Below, one piece after another: positions 1-12,000 of a DNA stretch of 64,000 nucleotides (position 1 is the first letter of the stretch; each line of letters starts with the position of its first letter). The stretch covers positions 4,122,872-4,186,871 of the forward strand of contig NC_084722.1 in the NCBI RefSeq assembly GCF_033807575.1, written 5' to 3'. The translations under genes were made by a program, and so were the position numbers. This DNA comes from Cydia pomonella. Its lineage: Eukaryota; Arthropoda; Insecta; Lepidoptera; Tortricidae. The notes below the pieces were generated by a model. It was not told where the DNA came from. It saw nothing but the letters and a program-made list of their open reading frames with translations, and did not search any database.

Positions 1-41
1 GCCGGCTCCTCGGCCTTCGACTCTACCCCCGAATCCTTATC
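1..41 (-). CDS. 4E-T: 4E-T exon 10 (partial, cut by window edge)
   Basis: Acceptor TTTATCTCCAG followed by DKDSGVESKAEEPA in phase 0, matching exon 9. Its continuation is outside the window. Support is the splice site, the phase and the acidic composition. Confidence 0.7.
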
Positions 42-3000
42 CTGGAGATAAATATCAGGTTAGAAACAAGATCAGTATTAAGAAGTTAAGTGCCTTTTTG
101 GTCAATTTGAACGCTTTAAAACTATACAAACATGGTTCAAAGAGCGATCCAGAGCCAAAGAGAATTAGAAATAGAGGTGGATTGTCAAAGACAACTTTGT
201 AGCCACAGTAAATTTACTGCCATCTTTGGACACATTATTAAAACGTTTAGAACGCCATTTGACTTTGATCCTTATTCTTTCACTGATATTTGTTAAATTT
301 GTTAAATATCAAAAAGTACTAAAGGCGTCGATACTAGTCGTGCCCACAGCGCCAAGGACACCTATAGGTGTCATGGCGTACGCTGTCAAAGGAACCTTCA
401 CACTTTCAAGTAAGGTTTAAATTAGCTCGCTTGCGCCCGGAAGCTTGGCGCTTGGCTTGAGTGATGTTTGTGTTTATGACATGAAGCGTTCTAAAAGTTA
501 AACGCTGGTCGGGAAAATCTTTTACAGTACATATGGGGCTACTTTATAGCACTAGTGCGAGAAGTAGCATGTTACGTTACTGTGTCGAACATTTAAAGGG
601 CCATATGTACTGTAAAACGTTGTACGATACATGTACGAATAGGTAATTCGCAACTCGTGTCGATTTAAAACACTCCCTTCGGTCGTGTTTTAATTTATCG
701 CCACTCGTTTCGAATTTCCTATTTTTCGCACTTGTATCGTAATGTACTATTTTATGTTATTTTGTATAAAATAGTGAATAGTTAGTAGATTTGTATTATT
801 TTAAAACAAATTTGAACTCACATTGCTAGTGTCATTGGAGTCTTCAATCGGTGCAGGTTCAGACGTGGATTCGCTCCGCCACCGCTCGAGGCGCTCGCCT
901 CGCTCGGGGCGCTCGCTTCGCTCGTTTCGCTCGTTACGCTCGTTACGCTCGCTTCGCTCGGTGCCGGGTGATCTGGCACCGCTGTTGTTGTTCCATTTCT
1001 GTAGACAAAGCGAGCGAATTGGGTTCATTAACTCTACATATTCAACGTAGTTACATTAATTATTTGCAAACTTTACAAGTTATTAGTTCAATTTTCTATA
1101 TTATTATTATTTCCTTTATTCATTTCTTTTCTCAGGCTAGGATTTTTATAATATGGATATAAAAGTAAAATATAAAAACACTTACAAAACAATACAAAAG
1201 ATATAAACACATTATAAAAAACCTAACCTAGGGTGCCGCCAGCAGCGGGGCAGGGCCCAAGCTGCCGGTGGTCAGGGCCGCAGAGAGAGGAACCGACGTA
1301 CTATACGCGCCGTGTCCAAAATTACTGCCTTCTGCATCTGACCCTTGATCCAGCCACCTAGCGAGAGTCTCTCTAGGTGTTGGTCGAGACTCTTCGCTAT
1401 GAGACCGTTCGCTGACACGACTATCGGGACAATGATCGTCGAATCAACATCCCACATGGCGGTTATCTCGTGAGCCAAGTCTAGGTACTTACTGGACTTG
1501 TCCTTCTCGGCTTTCACGAGATTCTCATCATGGGGGATGGTGATGTCGACGAGCACGGCCCGGCGTTGCGATCGATCTATTATCACGATGTCAGGCTTAT
1601 TGGCTACAATAGTCCTGTCAGTAATAATAGATCGATCCCAATAGAGCGTGGCACGACCATTTTCGAGAACTGGCGCAGGTGTGTACTTGTAGTACGGTAC
1701 TTCGCGGTCCACAAGGCCGTATAGAAGAGCAAGTTGCTGGTGAATAATCCTGGCTACGAGATTATGTCTGTGCAAGTACTCGCCGTTAGCAAGATGAGAA
1801 CAACCGGAAATGATATGCCTGAGTGACTCTCCGGGACGGCGGCATGCCCGACAAATGTCGACCGTACCGTCCTTCAGGATATATTTCCGATAGTTGTTCG
1901 TCATCATCACTTCGTCCGCAATTGCACAGGCAAAACCTTCGGTTTCTCCGAAGAGGTCCCCGAATCGTAACCAGTTCACCGACGCGAGCAGGTCCACGTC
2001 GGGTCCCGTGAGGGCCTTGTAGAACCGCCCGTGTAGCACCTTACTCTCCCATGCCGCCTTGCGATCCGCAGTACTTAGTACCACAGGTTTGCGCCAGTTC
2101 TCGTTTGCCAAGGAGAGGCGTGAGGTTCCTGTCTACTGCCACCACATCACGATGCATCCCACACTCGTTGTTAAGGAAATAATTCCTGAGATTGCACACC
2201 TCGCGGTTATGGAGATCTTTGGCGTTTAGGAAGCCGCGACCTCCACATTTCCGTGGGATGTACAATCTCATAACTGACGAGCGTGGGTGTAGCATACGGT
2301 GTGTGGTTAGCAGTAGTCGGACCCTCCGATCCAAGGCGTCCAGCTCGGTCTGAGTCCATCTTAGTATGCCAAAGGAGTATGTGAGTAGGGGCATTACCCA
2401 GGCGTTAAAGGCGCGCACTTTGTTGCCTCCTGACAAAAGACTGTTAAGGACTTTTGTGAGCCGACTGAAAAAGCGCTCCTTCACCGACTGTCTAATATCC
2501 TCGTCCTCAATACCCAACGACTGTGTCATACCAAGGTATTTGTAGGTTTCTGATTCAGAGATAGATCTGAAAGACATTGTCTCAGAAAGTTGTAAATTTA
2601 TTGAATTTACAACCTTCCCCCGCTGTACATGCATAACCGCACATTTATCGACACCAAACTCCATGTTGATGGCACTACTGAAGACTTCGGTGGTTTTCAG
2701 TAGCTCCAACAAGTCTTGGCTATTTGGTGCAAATAATTTGAGGTCATCCATATACAGAAGGTGAGAAATGACTTCACCCTCTCTCCGAAGCCGGCAACCT
2801 AGTCCCGAATCCTTCAGCAGAGTGCTGAGGGGATTCAGAGCTAGGCAGAACCACAGGGGACTCAGACTATCACCCTGGAATATTCCTCGCTCAATCCTTA
2901 TAAAATCCTGCGGGCCAGGGCGGTCATCCCCGCCTCCTGGTTGACTATTATTATTATTATTATTAATTATTAAATCCTTTATTTCAGGCAAAAAAAAACC

Positions 3001-6000
3001 CATAAAAGTGTTAGTATTACAGAACATAACTTACAAGACTATTGTTAGTACATACATAGATCACAAACACAGACATAACCGGATGAGCATAAAATAATAA
3101 AATGTCAATAACTTATCTCTACAGTAATTTAAATTGTCCATTAAACCATATAACATATTGAAAGGGTGAAAAGTTTTATTACAAAATAAAAATTAAAGGT
3201 CTTTTTAGGTAACTTAGCGAAATACAAAACAAGAACAGAAATTATTTTATGGTAACTATTTAAAATATTTGCAAGTCTCTAAATAGTTTTACTGGTTTTT
3301 AACTGGTTATGAGAAAGAATAAATTTTCTTATTTTGTACCTGGTTACAAAACTCTGTTACATACGCGGCCGAAAGGTAGGAAAACATTTAATGCAGTGCA
3401 CAAATTTATTATAAACAAGCGTATATACGAGACTTTCACTGTTGTATTTATTTATTTAATCTTTATTGCACAGAATAAAAAAAAAAAACACAGTAAAAGG
3501 TGGACTTAATGCCCCGAGGCATTCTCTACCAGTCAACCTTAAATCTGAGTAGAGAGATTGTGAGGTGCTAAAATTAAATTAAAATAGAACAACAACTTGA
3601 ACAATAGATTTAATGATACATATATTTAAAAAATACAAAAAGTCAGGTTCCACCGTGATTTTAACTCGTATCGCTGGATTCCAAGTCCAGAGTGCTAACC
3701 ATTACACCATGGAACCGGCTGAGCTAATCGACGAATTTACTCATCACAAACTCTTGCTACTTTATGTTACCGATTGTAGCGTTAAACGTTTAAAGCAACC
3801 TTGTTGGAAGTTTCATAAGAAGTTTAAAAAAAATATGAAAGATAGTCTACCAGAGCGTAATTAATTTTTGATTTATTTTCGAGCGGCAATGCATTCCGTA
3901 CATCATCGTCAGTTGTGACAGTTGTGATGTCGCGTTATTAAATTCGACGTTTTCAGTAAAACAAAGTAGTGATGCTTGCTGAATTATTTTATACGGAAAA
4001 ATAATAAAGTAGAATATTTATATACCTCAGTCTCTTTCCCGCTCGTCGAACCGTTCTTTTTAGTAGGCTCGTCGAAACCGCGGAGTTCGATAGTGTCATG
4101 TTGAGATGTCGGCCCTCCACTAAACCTGCACACATAATAAAATAAAATAAATAAATAAACGCAAGTATAACGGGTTAGCACTGATTGACTAGCACGTTAT
4201 TTTCTCGCGAATTAGCAAAGTAATATTTCTTGCTTTAATTAGCACGGATTTCCACAAAGTAACGCCTGATTCTATTAATTATTAAATAAATATATGAGGA
4301 CAATGTTGCGCAGATCGACCTAGCCCCAAATCAAAGAGAAATAATTGTAGTACAGAGGTAGTCTAAGAAAAAATCGTGCCCCTTAGTCACATCCAAAACA
4401 GATGGCGCTGTAAAGGTAAAGGTTCCCATTACAAGGACTGTCAAACTTTTCATACAAGCAAACTGCAATGACTTTGAGATACGATAGATGCAACCTAGCC
4501 TTTTTTTAATATCAATAAATTAATAGTTTAAAAAACACTAGAAAAACACGGTTTAATAAATGCACATCAAAATCCATTAAGGGACCTTTTTCACAAGTGC
4601 ACTACTATTGATACGGGTGCGTCATGAAATGTATACGCACTTTTGGTATAATTTTACTTTACAAACGTTCATAACGTATAATAACGTTAAGTATAATGTA
4701 CAAAATATCTATTTTCAGAAAGTATAAGCTCATAATGATATAACATACATAAAATATATCATTGTTTCGCCTAACGAGCTTAAGAAATAATTCCGTTTGA
4801 AATAATCTACAATTAGTATACATATCAAAATGTCGAATAACATTTTAAATAATATTCGAATATAAAGCAGCAGAGCGTGTAGATAATGTCACGGAAGAGT
4901 ATTGTTTGACAGGAGTATAGATAGGTGCGACGACGAGCGAAGCGAGGAGGAGCGTGTTAGGTGAACTGCGAGCTAATTGAACTGACTTTTTTTTGGAGAA
5001 TTGTAAGGCGTTTATGAGTATGTTACTTTTTTAGCTTATTATTGGTAATCGTTGTTATATATTTTTTCCTACTCCTCTACTGTTATCTGTCATTTATGCA
5101 TTCATTAAAACGAATATAAGAACATACATAAAAGGTTTCAAGAAAAGTCTATATTGTCTATTCCTCATAAAAGCTCTTGTGCTTTTATAAGCTATAATGT
5201 TACTGCGATTAATGGCTACCAACCTAACAAAACCAAAACGAATACAGTTTTAAACTAAGTGCATTGATGCCAACTTACAAAATATTCATTTGGTTGCATA
5301 GTAAAAATAATTACTTCATAAGTCAGAAACACACATGTGACACCCGTAATATAGCAACACCCATAGACTACGAAGATCGCTTAGCGTTGCTTGTTAGTCT
5401 CCGTAGGCTACGGTGGCCAAAATTGAGAAAAAACTGTCCAAAAAATTAATTTAGCAAGTAGCAAGTACCAGGGCCTCATGAGTTACGAGGAGGTGTCGCC
5501 AACCGGCCGGCCGCGGCCCGGGGCGGGCCGGGCGCGTAACAAGGTGTATGCTCGCGCGTCTTGGCTATATACTTTTGCTGTAATTTGTTTACCTAAATTA
5601 AGATTTATTTTTGTTGACTCGTAGGAAAAATATTGTATGCAACGTTGTATAAGTAGGTCAAAAAATTCTCGTGGCGTATTCCTTTACAATGTTCGCCTAC
5701 GCCTTCGGCTCCGGCTCACATTGTAACTCACGCCACTCGCCTTTTTTGACCCTTCTTATACAACTGTTGCATAAAATACTATTAAAGTTACAGTGTATAT
5801 TAATTCAACATTATATTACATGAATTTTATCATTTTATCATAAAAGTATACTATACTTACAGGATGTTATTGATTATGAAATTATAATTTTCGTTGTTAT
5901 TCGTTATAATCGTTATTCTTAGTGAATGTTATACTTTGAAATATTATACTATTAGAGTTTATATGTTCTATGGAATATACCATAAGTACGTATACGTTTC

Positions 6001-9000
6001 ATTACTTACCCTATGATACGATATTCCATCATGGAATGCCAGTGCCTATCTTCCGGCTTCATCGTCAGACCTTGAAACCTAATCGTGGTCAAAGTTCATT
6101 ACAAGACTTTTGTAACAAATCCAAACAGCTATGATACGATGTTCCATCATGAAGTGCCATTTCATATCTTCCGGCTCCATCATCAGATCAGTTAGACAGT
6201 ACCATATTATTGCATTGTCATCAGAACTACATGGGTAAGTAATGAAACGTATACGTACTTATGGTATATACCATAGAACATATAAACTTTAATAGTATAA
6301 TATTTAAAAGTATTACATTCACTAAGAATAATGATTATAACGAATAACAATGAAAAATATAATTTCATAATCAATAACACCCTTTCAGTATAAAATTCAT
6401 GTAATATAATGTTGAATTAATATAATTTAATAATATACATATAACAAATATTACCAATAATAATCAAAAAATCTGTAGGGTTATGAGTAGAAACTAAAAT
6501 ATTAACACAAAGAGTTTTATTTGAAAATCAATAAAAAAAATAAGTCAGTTCAATTAGCTCGCAGTTCACCTAACACGCTCCTCCTCGCTTCGCTCGTCGT
6601 CGCACCTATCTATACTCTGTCAAACAATACTCTTCCGTGACAGTATCTACACGCTCTGCTGCTTTGTATTCAAATATTATTTAAAATGTAATTCGACATT
6701 TTGATATGTGTACTAAATGTAGATGATTTAAACGGAATTATTTCTTATGCTCGTTAGGCGAAACAATGATATATTTTATGTATATATCATTATGAGCTTA
6801 TACTTTTTGAAAATAGACAATTCGTACATTATACTTAACGTTATTATACGTTATGAACGTTTGTAAAGTAAAATTATACCAAAAGTGCGTATACGTTTCA
6901 TGACGCACCCGAACTACATACAGCTGCCAATTTTCATGACGCTGCGATCCTTGGAAGATGGTTAAATTAGTTACCTTAGATTCCATTACATAGTTACATA
7001 CAGGTCGACCTAATAAAAGCGTGTTAAAAATAAGGACAGTTTTTTTTCTTCTGGCTTTTGGACAGAATAATAATACTACCGTACAGAAATGCACTTCCTG
7101 CAAAACCGAAGTGGGACAGCGATTCAGGGCCAAATCATGCTGTCTCTTTCTAATGTATGGCACTATCATTTTCGGCTATTTAGGGTTGTCAAAATTGAAG
7201 GCATCTTATCTGTGGTTGTGCACGCAAAGGGACGTCAAGTTGTGCCAATCCTAATAATTGCTCGGAGCAATGCTGAGCTGAACGCAGCCGAGAATACCCG
7301 AAAGGAGGAGTGTCGCCCCATTGATTAAAGCTAGGTTGGATTAAATCTATTCTTCAATTTAGGCATTCCAATGTACTACAACCACCACCAAACTTAAAAA
7401 AAATAAACAGTATAAACTGCTACTGCATTGTTTGTGACAATCTTGGCCGTTTTATCATCGCGTTAAAAAGGCTCGGAGATACGGTATCGGTCGAAGCGGC
7501 ACTAACAGCGTACCACGGTTACGTATCATCTGTGATCAGTTATGGACTAATACTATGGGGAAACTCAGTGGAAGTTTTTAAGAAACTACAAATTTTGCCT
7601 TTGCCCTGTTTGTACTTAAAGGAAATATGCGTTTTTGTTCAATCACATTCCACATAAATAAATAAATATTATAGGACATTATTACACAAATTGACTAAGT
7701 CCCACAGTAAGCTCAATGAGACTTGTGTTGAAGGTACTTACACAACGATATATATAATATATAAATATTTATAAATACTTAAATACTTACATAGAAAATA
7801 CCCATGACTCAGCCACATATTTTAAAACGCGAGGTGAAACTCTCAATTGACAGACAAGGCCGGCTATCATGAATCTCTTGTACCATCCTCGATGCAATAA
7901 AGACATATACAGAAGAAATGTCGCTAACATTTGTCTAGTGGTCTATAATGTACTCCCAGAGGACATAAAGTTGCTCGAGGGTAATTCTTTTATGCGTCGC
8001 GTGGGCTGCGAGGGCTTCAGCTTCGAGCTTAAGAAGAAAACGAGCTAGCTTCTACCAACGCTACTATAGCGTAAAGGCGTACCTCGACCGCAGTTAGTTC
8101 AGTTTTAGGTTCTGAATCTGATTTTTGTACCTCTAGGTTAGAACTGAATGTAGTGTTACTTAACTATACCATATATTTTGAGCTATACAAAATGGATATA
8201 TTAATTTTTAATTTATACTAAGCTACATTGTTATGTTATTCATTTTTATTATTCGATTTAAGACTGATTTGATTTGCACGTATGCATGCAGGCAAGATAC
8301 ACAGTACTGTATCTAAGCAAATAAACATTTCTGATTTCTGATATAATTTTTGACTAAAAAGTGTACTCACCACTCTGGTTCATCTTCTTTCTCAAAACGT
8401 CGTTGAGAATAGCGACCACCTGATCTGCGGTTGTCTTCCCTGTGAAACAATCTGCATAAGTAGTAGAAATCGAAGGCACACAAGATTTTTTTTAGGGTTC
8501 CGTAGCCAAATGGCAAAAAACGGAACCCTTATAGATTCGTCATGTCCGTCTGTCTGTCCGATTCTGTCACAGCCACTTTTTTAACAGCAATGAAACTTCG
8601 GTCATATAAATCAACAAATGTTGAACATCTTACCTCTCTCTCTGTTTTTCGTTGTTGAATCGGTCGTCCCTTTCCCTCTTAATGTCAGAGGAGTAGGAGT
8701 CACGGGTAAACGAACGTCGCTCGAACCTGCAACATAAAAATATCGAATAACTGTTGTAATTTGTTGTGGATTATTTTGTAGAGCTGCTCTGTAAAATAAA
8801 ATAGTAAATTAATAATTCATATTAAAAGGTTTATAAAATACAATATTAAACAAACTCTATGCTCCCGACCAACTCGAATGTGGTACGTCCCGCGCCATGA
8901 TTCTTGAACGTCCCTAATCCCCCTACCGGTACTTACTCGTACCTATCGCCGTTGGCTTATGGGCCTATATGAATATAATAGTATTCTATGCTCTGAGGAG

Positions 9001-12000
9001 AGGCCGTGCTTACTCGAACCTGTCGCCATTGGGCCAGTGTTCGCGAGGCCGGTAGGGCTCGCTGGGCCGGTACTCGCCCTCCACCCAGCCCGAGTCACGT
9101 CTAACATGCTAACTAGCCTGCCTACTGGTACTTACTCGTACCTGTCGCCATTGGGCCAGTGTTCGCGAGGCCGGTAGGGCTCGCTGGGCCGGTACTCGCC
9201 CTCCACCCAGCCCGAGTCACGTCTAACATGCTAACTAGCCTGCCTACTGGTACTTACTCGTACCTGTCGCCATTGGGCCAGTGTTCGCGAGGCCGGTAGG
9301 GCTCGCTGGGCCGGTGATCCACCCAGCCCGACTGACGTCTAAAATGCTCCCTAGCCTCCCTACTGGTACTTACTCGTACCTATCGCCGTTGGGTCGGTGT
9401 TCGCGAGGCCGGTAAGGCTCACTGGGCCGGTATTCGCCCTCCTCCCAGCCCGAGTGCGGTACGTCCCGCACCATGATCCGGCCTGAGCCGATACGACGAC
9501 CCGCTGTAAAAAAATATGGCGTTAATATTTTCAGTATCCAGAAAACAGGTGTTAAAGGTATAAACAAGTAAGTTATTAAGATATTTTACACCTCTGTCTG
9601 ACTGCGATAAGAACCGTGGTCAATGTGGAAAAATGTTGGCAATACTATACAACGCTATGCCGAAGCTTGTAGCATGCATCACCTGTATTTGCCGAGATTA
9701 CGTTTATATAGGCCTTTTAAATAATAATAATACGAAATTTACAGTTCATTCGCAATAATAATTCGTTACGAAGAATTGAAAAGGCCATGTTTGTATAATT
9801 CTTAGTAAAAATGAAAATATTTTACATCTTCTTATCTTGACTGGAATTCCTACTTATCTGTTTAGAGAGTATGGTCAGGTAGGTCAGGCCACATGCAGAG
9901 GCGGCGGATGGCGGATAGTCCACAGCTACTTATGAAGGCACTTTGGGGACACCGAACTATGCTCTGAGACCACCTAGTTGTCTTGGCTTGAGCGGGCGCG
10001 AGACACAGCGGCGACTCGGGTCGTGTCCTAGCGTCGTTTGGCGGCGGGGGCTCCACAGCAACTCGCAAAGGATTGCTGGGGAGACATCACGATGCTCTGT
10101 CACTATACCTGGTTATTACTTGGCTTGTGCGGGCGATTCGGATCGTGTCCTAGCGATGTGCGGAGGCCGGGCAACGGCGGGGGCTCCACAACCACTCGTA
10201 AGTATCGTTGGACAAACAGCACTATATTTCTTCTCCGTTTTAACAGTACTATGACACTATACCTGGTTCAGGCTTGGCTTGAGCGGGCGCAGGGCACAGC
10301 GGTGACTCCGGTCGTGTCCTAGCGACATGCGGCGGAGGTGCTGCAGCGGCAGGCGCTCCACAACCACTAGTGAAGGATCGCCGTTTGGGAGACAGGACTA
10401 TGCCGCTGCCACTACTCCGTTCTAACAGCACTATGACACTATACCTGGTTCAGGCTTGGCTTGAGCGGGTGCAGGGCACAGCGGTGACTCCGGTCGTGTC
10501 CTAGCGACATGCGGCGGAGGTGCTGCAGCGGCAGGCGCTCCACAACCACTAGTGAAGGATCGCCTTTGGGGAGACAGGACTATGCCGCTGCCATTACTCC
10601 GTTCTAACAGCACTATGACACTATACCTGGTTCAGGCTTGGCTTGAGCGGGTGCAGGGCACAGCGGTGACTCCGGTCGTGTCCTAGCGACATGCGGCGGA
10701 GGTGCTGCAGCGGCAGGCGCTCCACAACCACTAGTGAAGGATCGCCGTTGGGGAGACAGGACTATGCCGCTGCTCGGCTCACTCTCCTTGCGGACGCGCT
10801 CGCGAGGGTCGGCGGAACGACGCTCCCGCTCGCGTTCGCGGCCGTACACGCCCTGGAATCATTGAGATATTAGATAAAAGCATTAAGTAAACAATATTCA
10901 TGAATAGCTTGTCACAACTGGAAACAGTCCAGATGTGGAATGAACTCCGATACCGAAGGAAATTTTATAAAATAAATACGACGCCCGACGTTCTTCAAAA
11001 GGCCGATATCCTAAGGGTCGAAAACGGACTTGTGACCACAGGAGTTGCTTTCTATAGTTTAATGTTACTACTGTCTACCAAACACGGTTAAAATATAATA
11101 TATTAAATGGCTGTCTGCGTAACAGGGTGCTAATGATAGCGAACCTATTTCTTTCAATCTCGCTGCGTTAAAAAAATAATATGCTTGAAGGCCGCACTGG
11201 CAGGATCGCCATGTGAGGTTAGGGGCGTGAAAGGAGAGCTATCTGGTCTTGAGTATACGTTTATTGTGTCTTAAATAACAAGTACATGCCATTATATACT
11301 AAGCTATGCACGTGTGTGGGTAAGGCGTAGTACACACACTACAGCCATGCCGATAACAGCGTCCATCATACGCTCACAATAGAGCTCAAAATAAACATAA
11401 CAGAATACATAGTATACATACCTTGTGGTTTTCGGCTGGTGCATCGCCTCTGGCCCCTCGATCGTCTTCGTTAGGGGAGTCGGATCGCTTTTTCAACACC
11501 CTGAAATGGAAAATAATGTTGATTTCATGCTCATACTAATTTTATCAACACAAGGAATGTATTGTTTATGTTATGGAGTTTTTACTTCAGTGCCTTATTT
11601 AAGAATAACATTTTCATGCGTCCGAAACTTTTGCAGTTTTATTATACTTATACTTATTTGTAAAATCCCATACTCTGAGACAGAATGATGTGGCGTTCGC
11701 TAGTCCTACATATTAAGTTACAAAGTATTATCGTCCACACTAGAATCTGTGTAACCACGCACATAACCGAAGTTACAGAACTGCCGGAATACAGACCGTT
11801 GCGATGGTCTCTTGGAGTGGGCCTAGATCATCCATAACAATGTGAGTAGCGAACAGTAGTACAGAACTCACAGCGCGAGCGCGTATCGCAGCCCGCGAAC
11901 GGCACGTCTAACCCCTTCTTGACGAGCGACGAGTGCCGCAGCCGTAACAGTTGTTTGCGGGTGTAGGCGAGCGGCCGCCGCGTCGACGACGCTTGTGTAA

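Noticed and set aside
823..1162. Two plus-strand Arg/Ser/Ala-rich ORFs
   Set aside because: Shadows of the (GAGCGX)n repeat in 4E-T exon 9; an SR-like protein is only apparent.
9943..10322. Two overlapping plus-strand ORFs of about 100 residues
   Set aside because: Antisense readings of the diverged exon 4 duplicates.
10900..11091. 63-residue plus ORF near 4E-T exon 4
   Set aside because: No recognisable family, opposite strand to the gene, no splice support; probably a repeat scrap.
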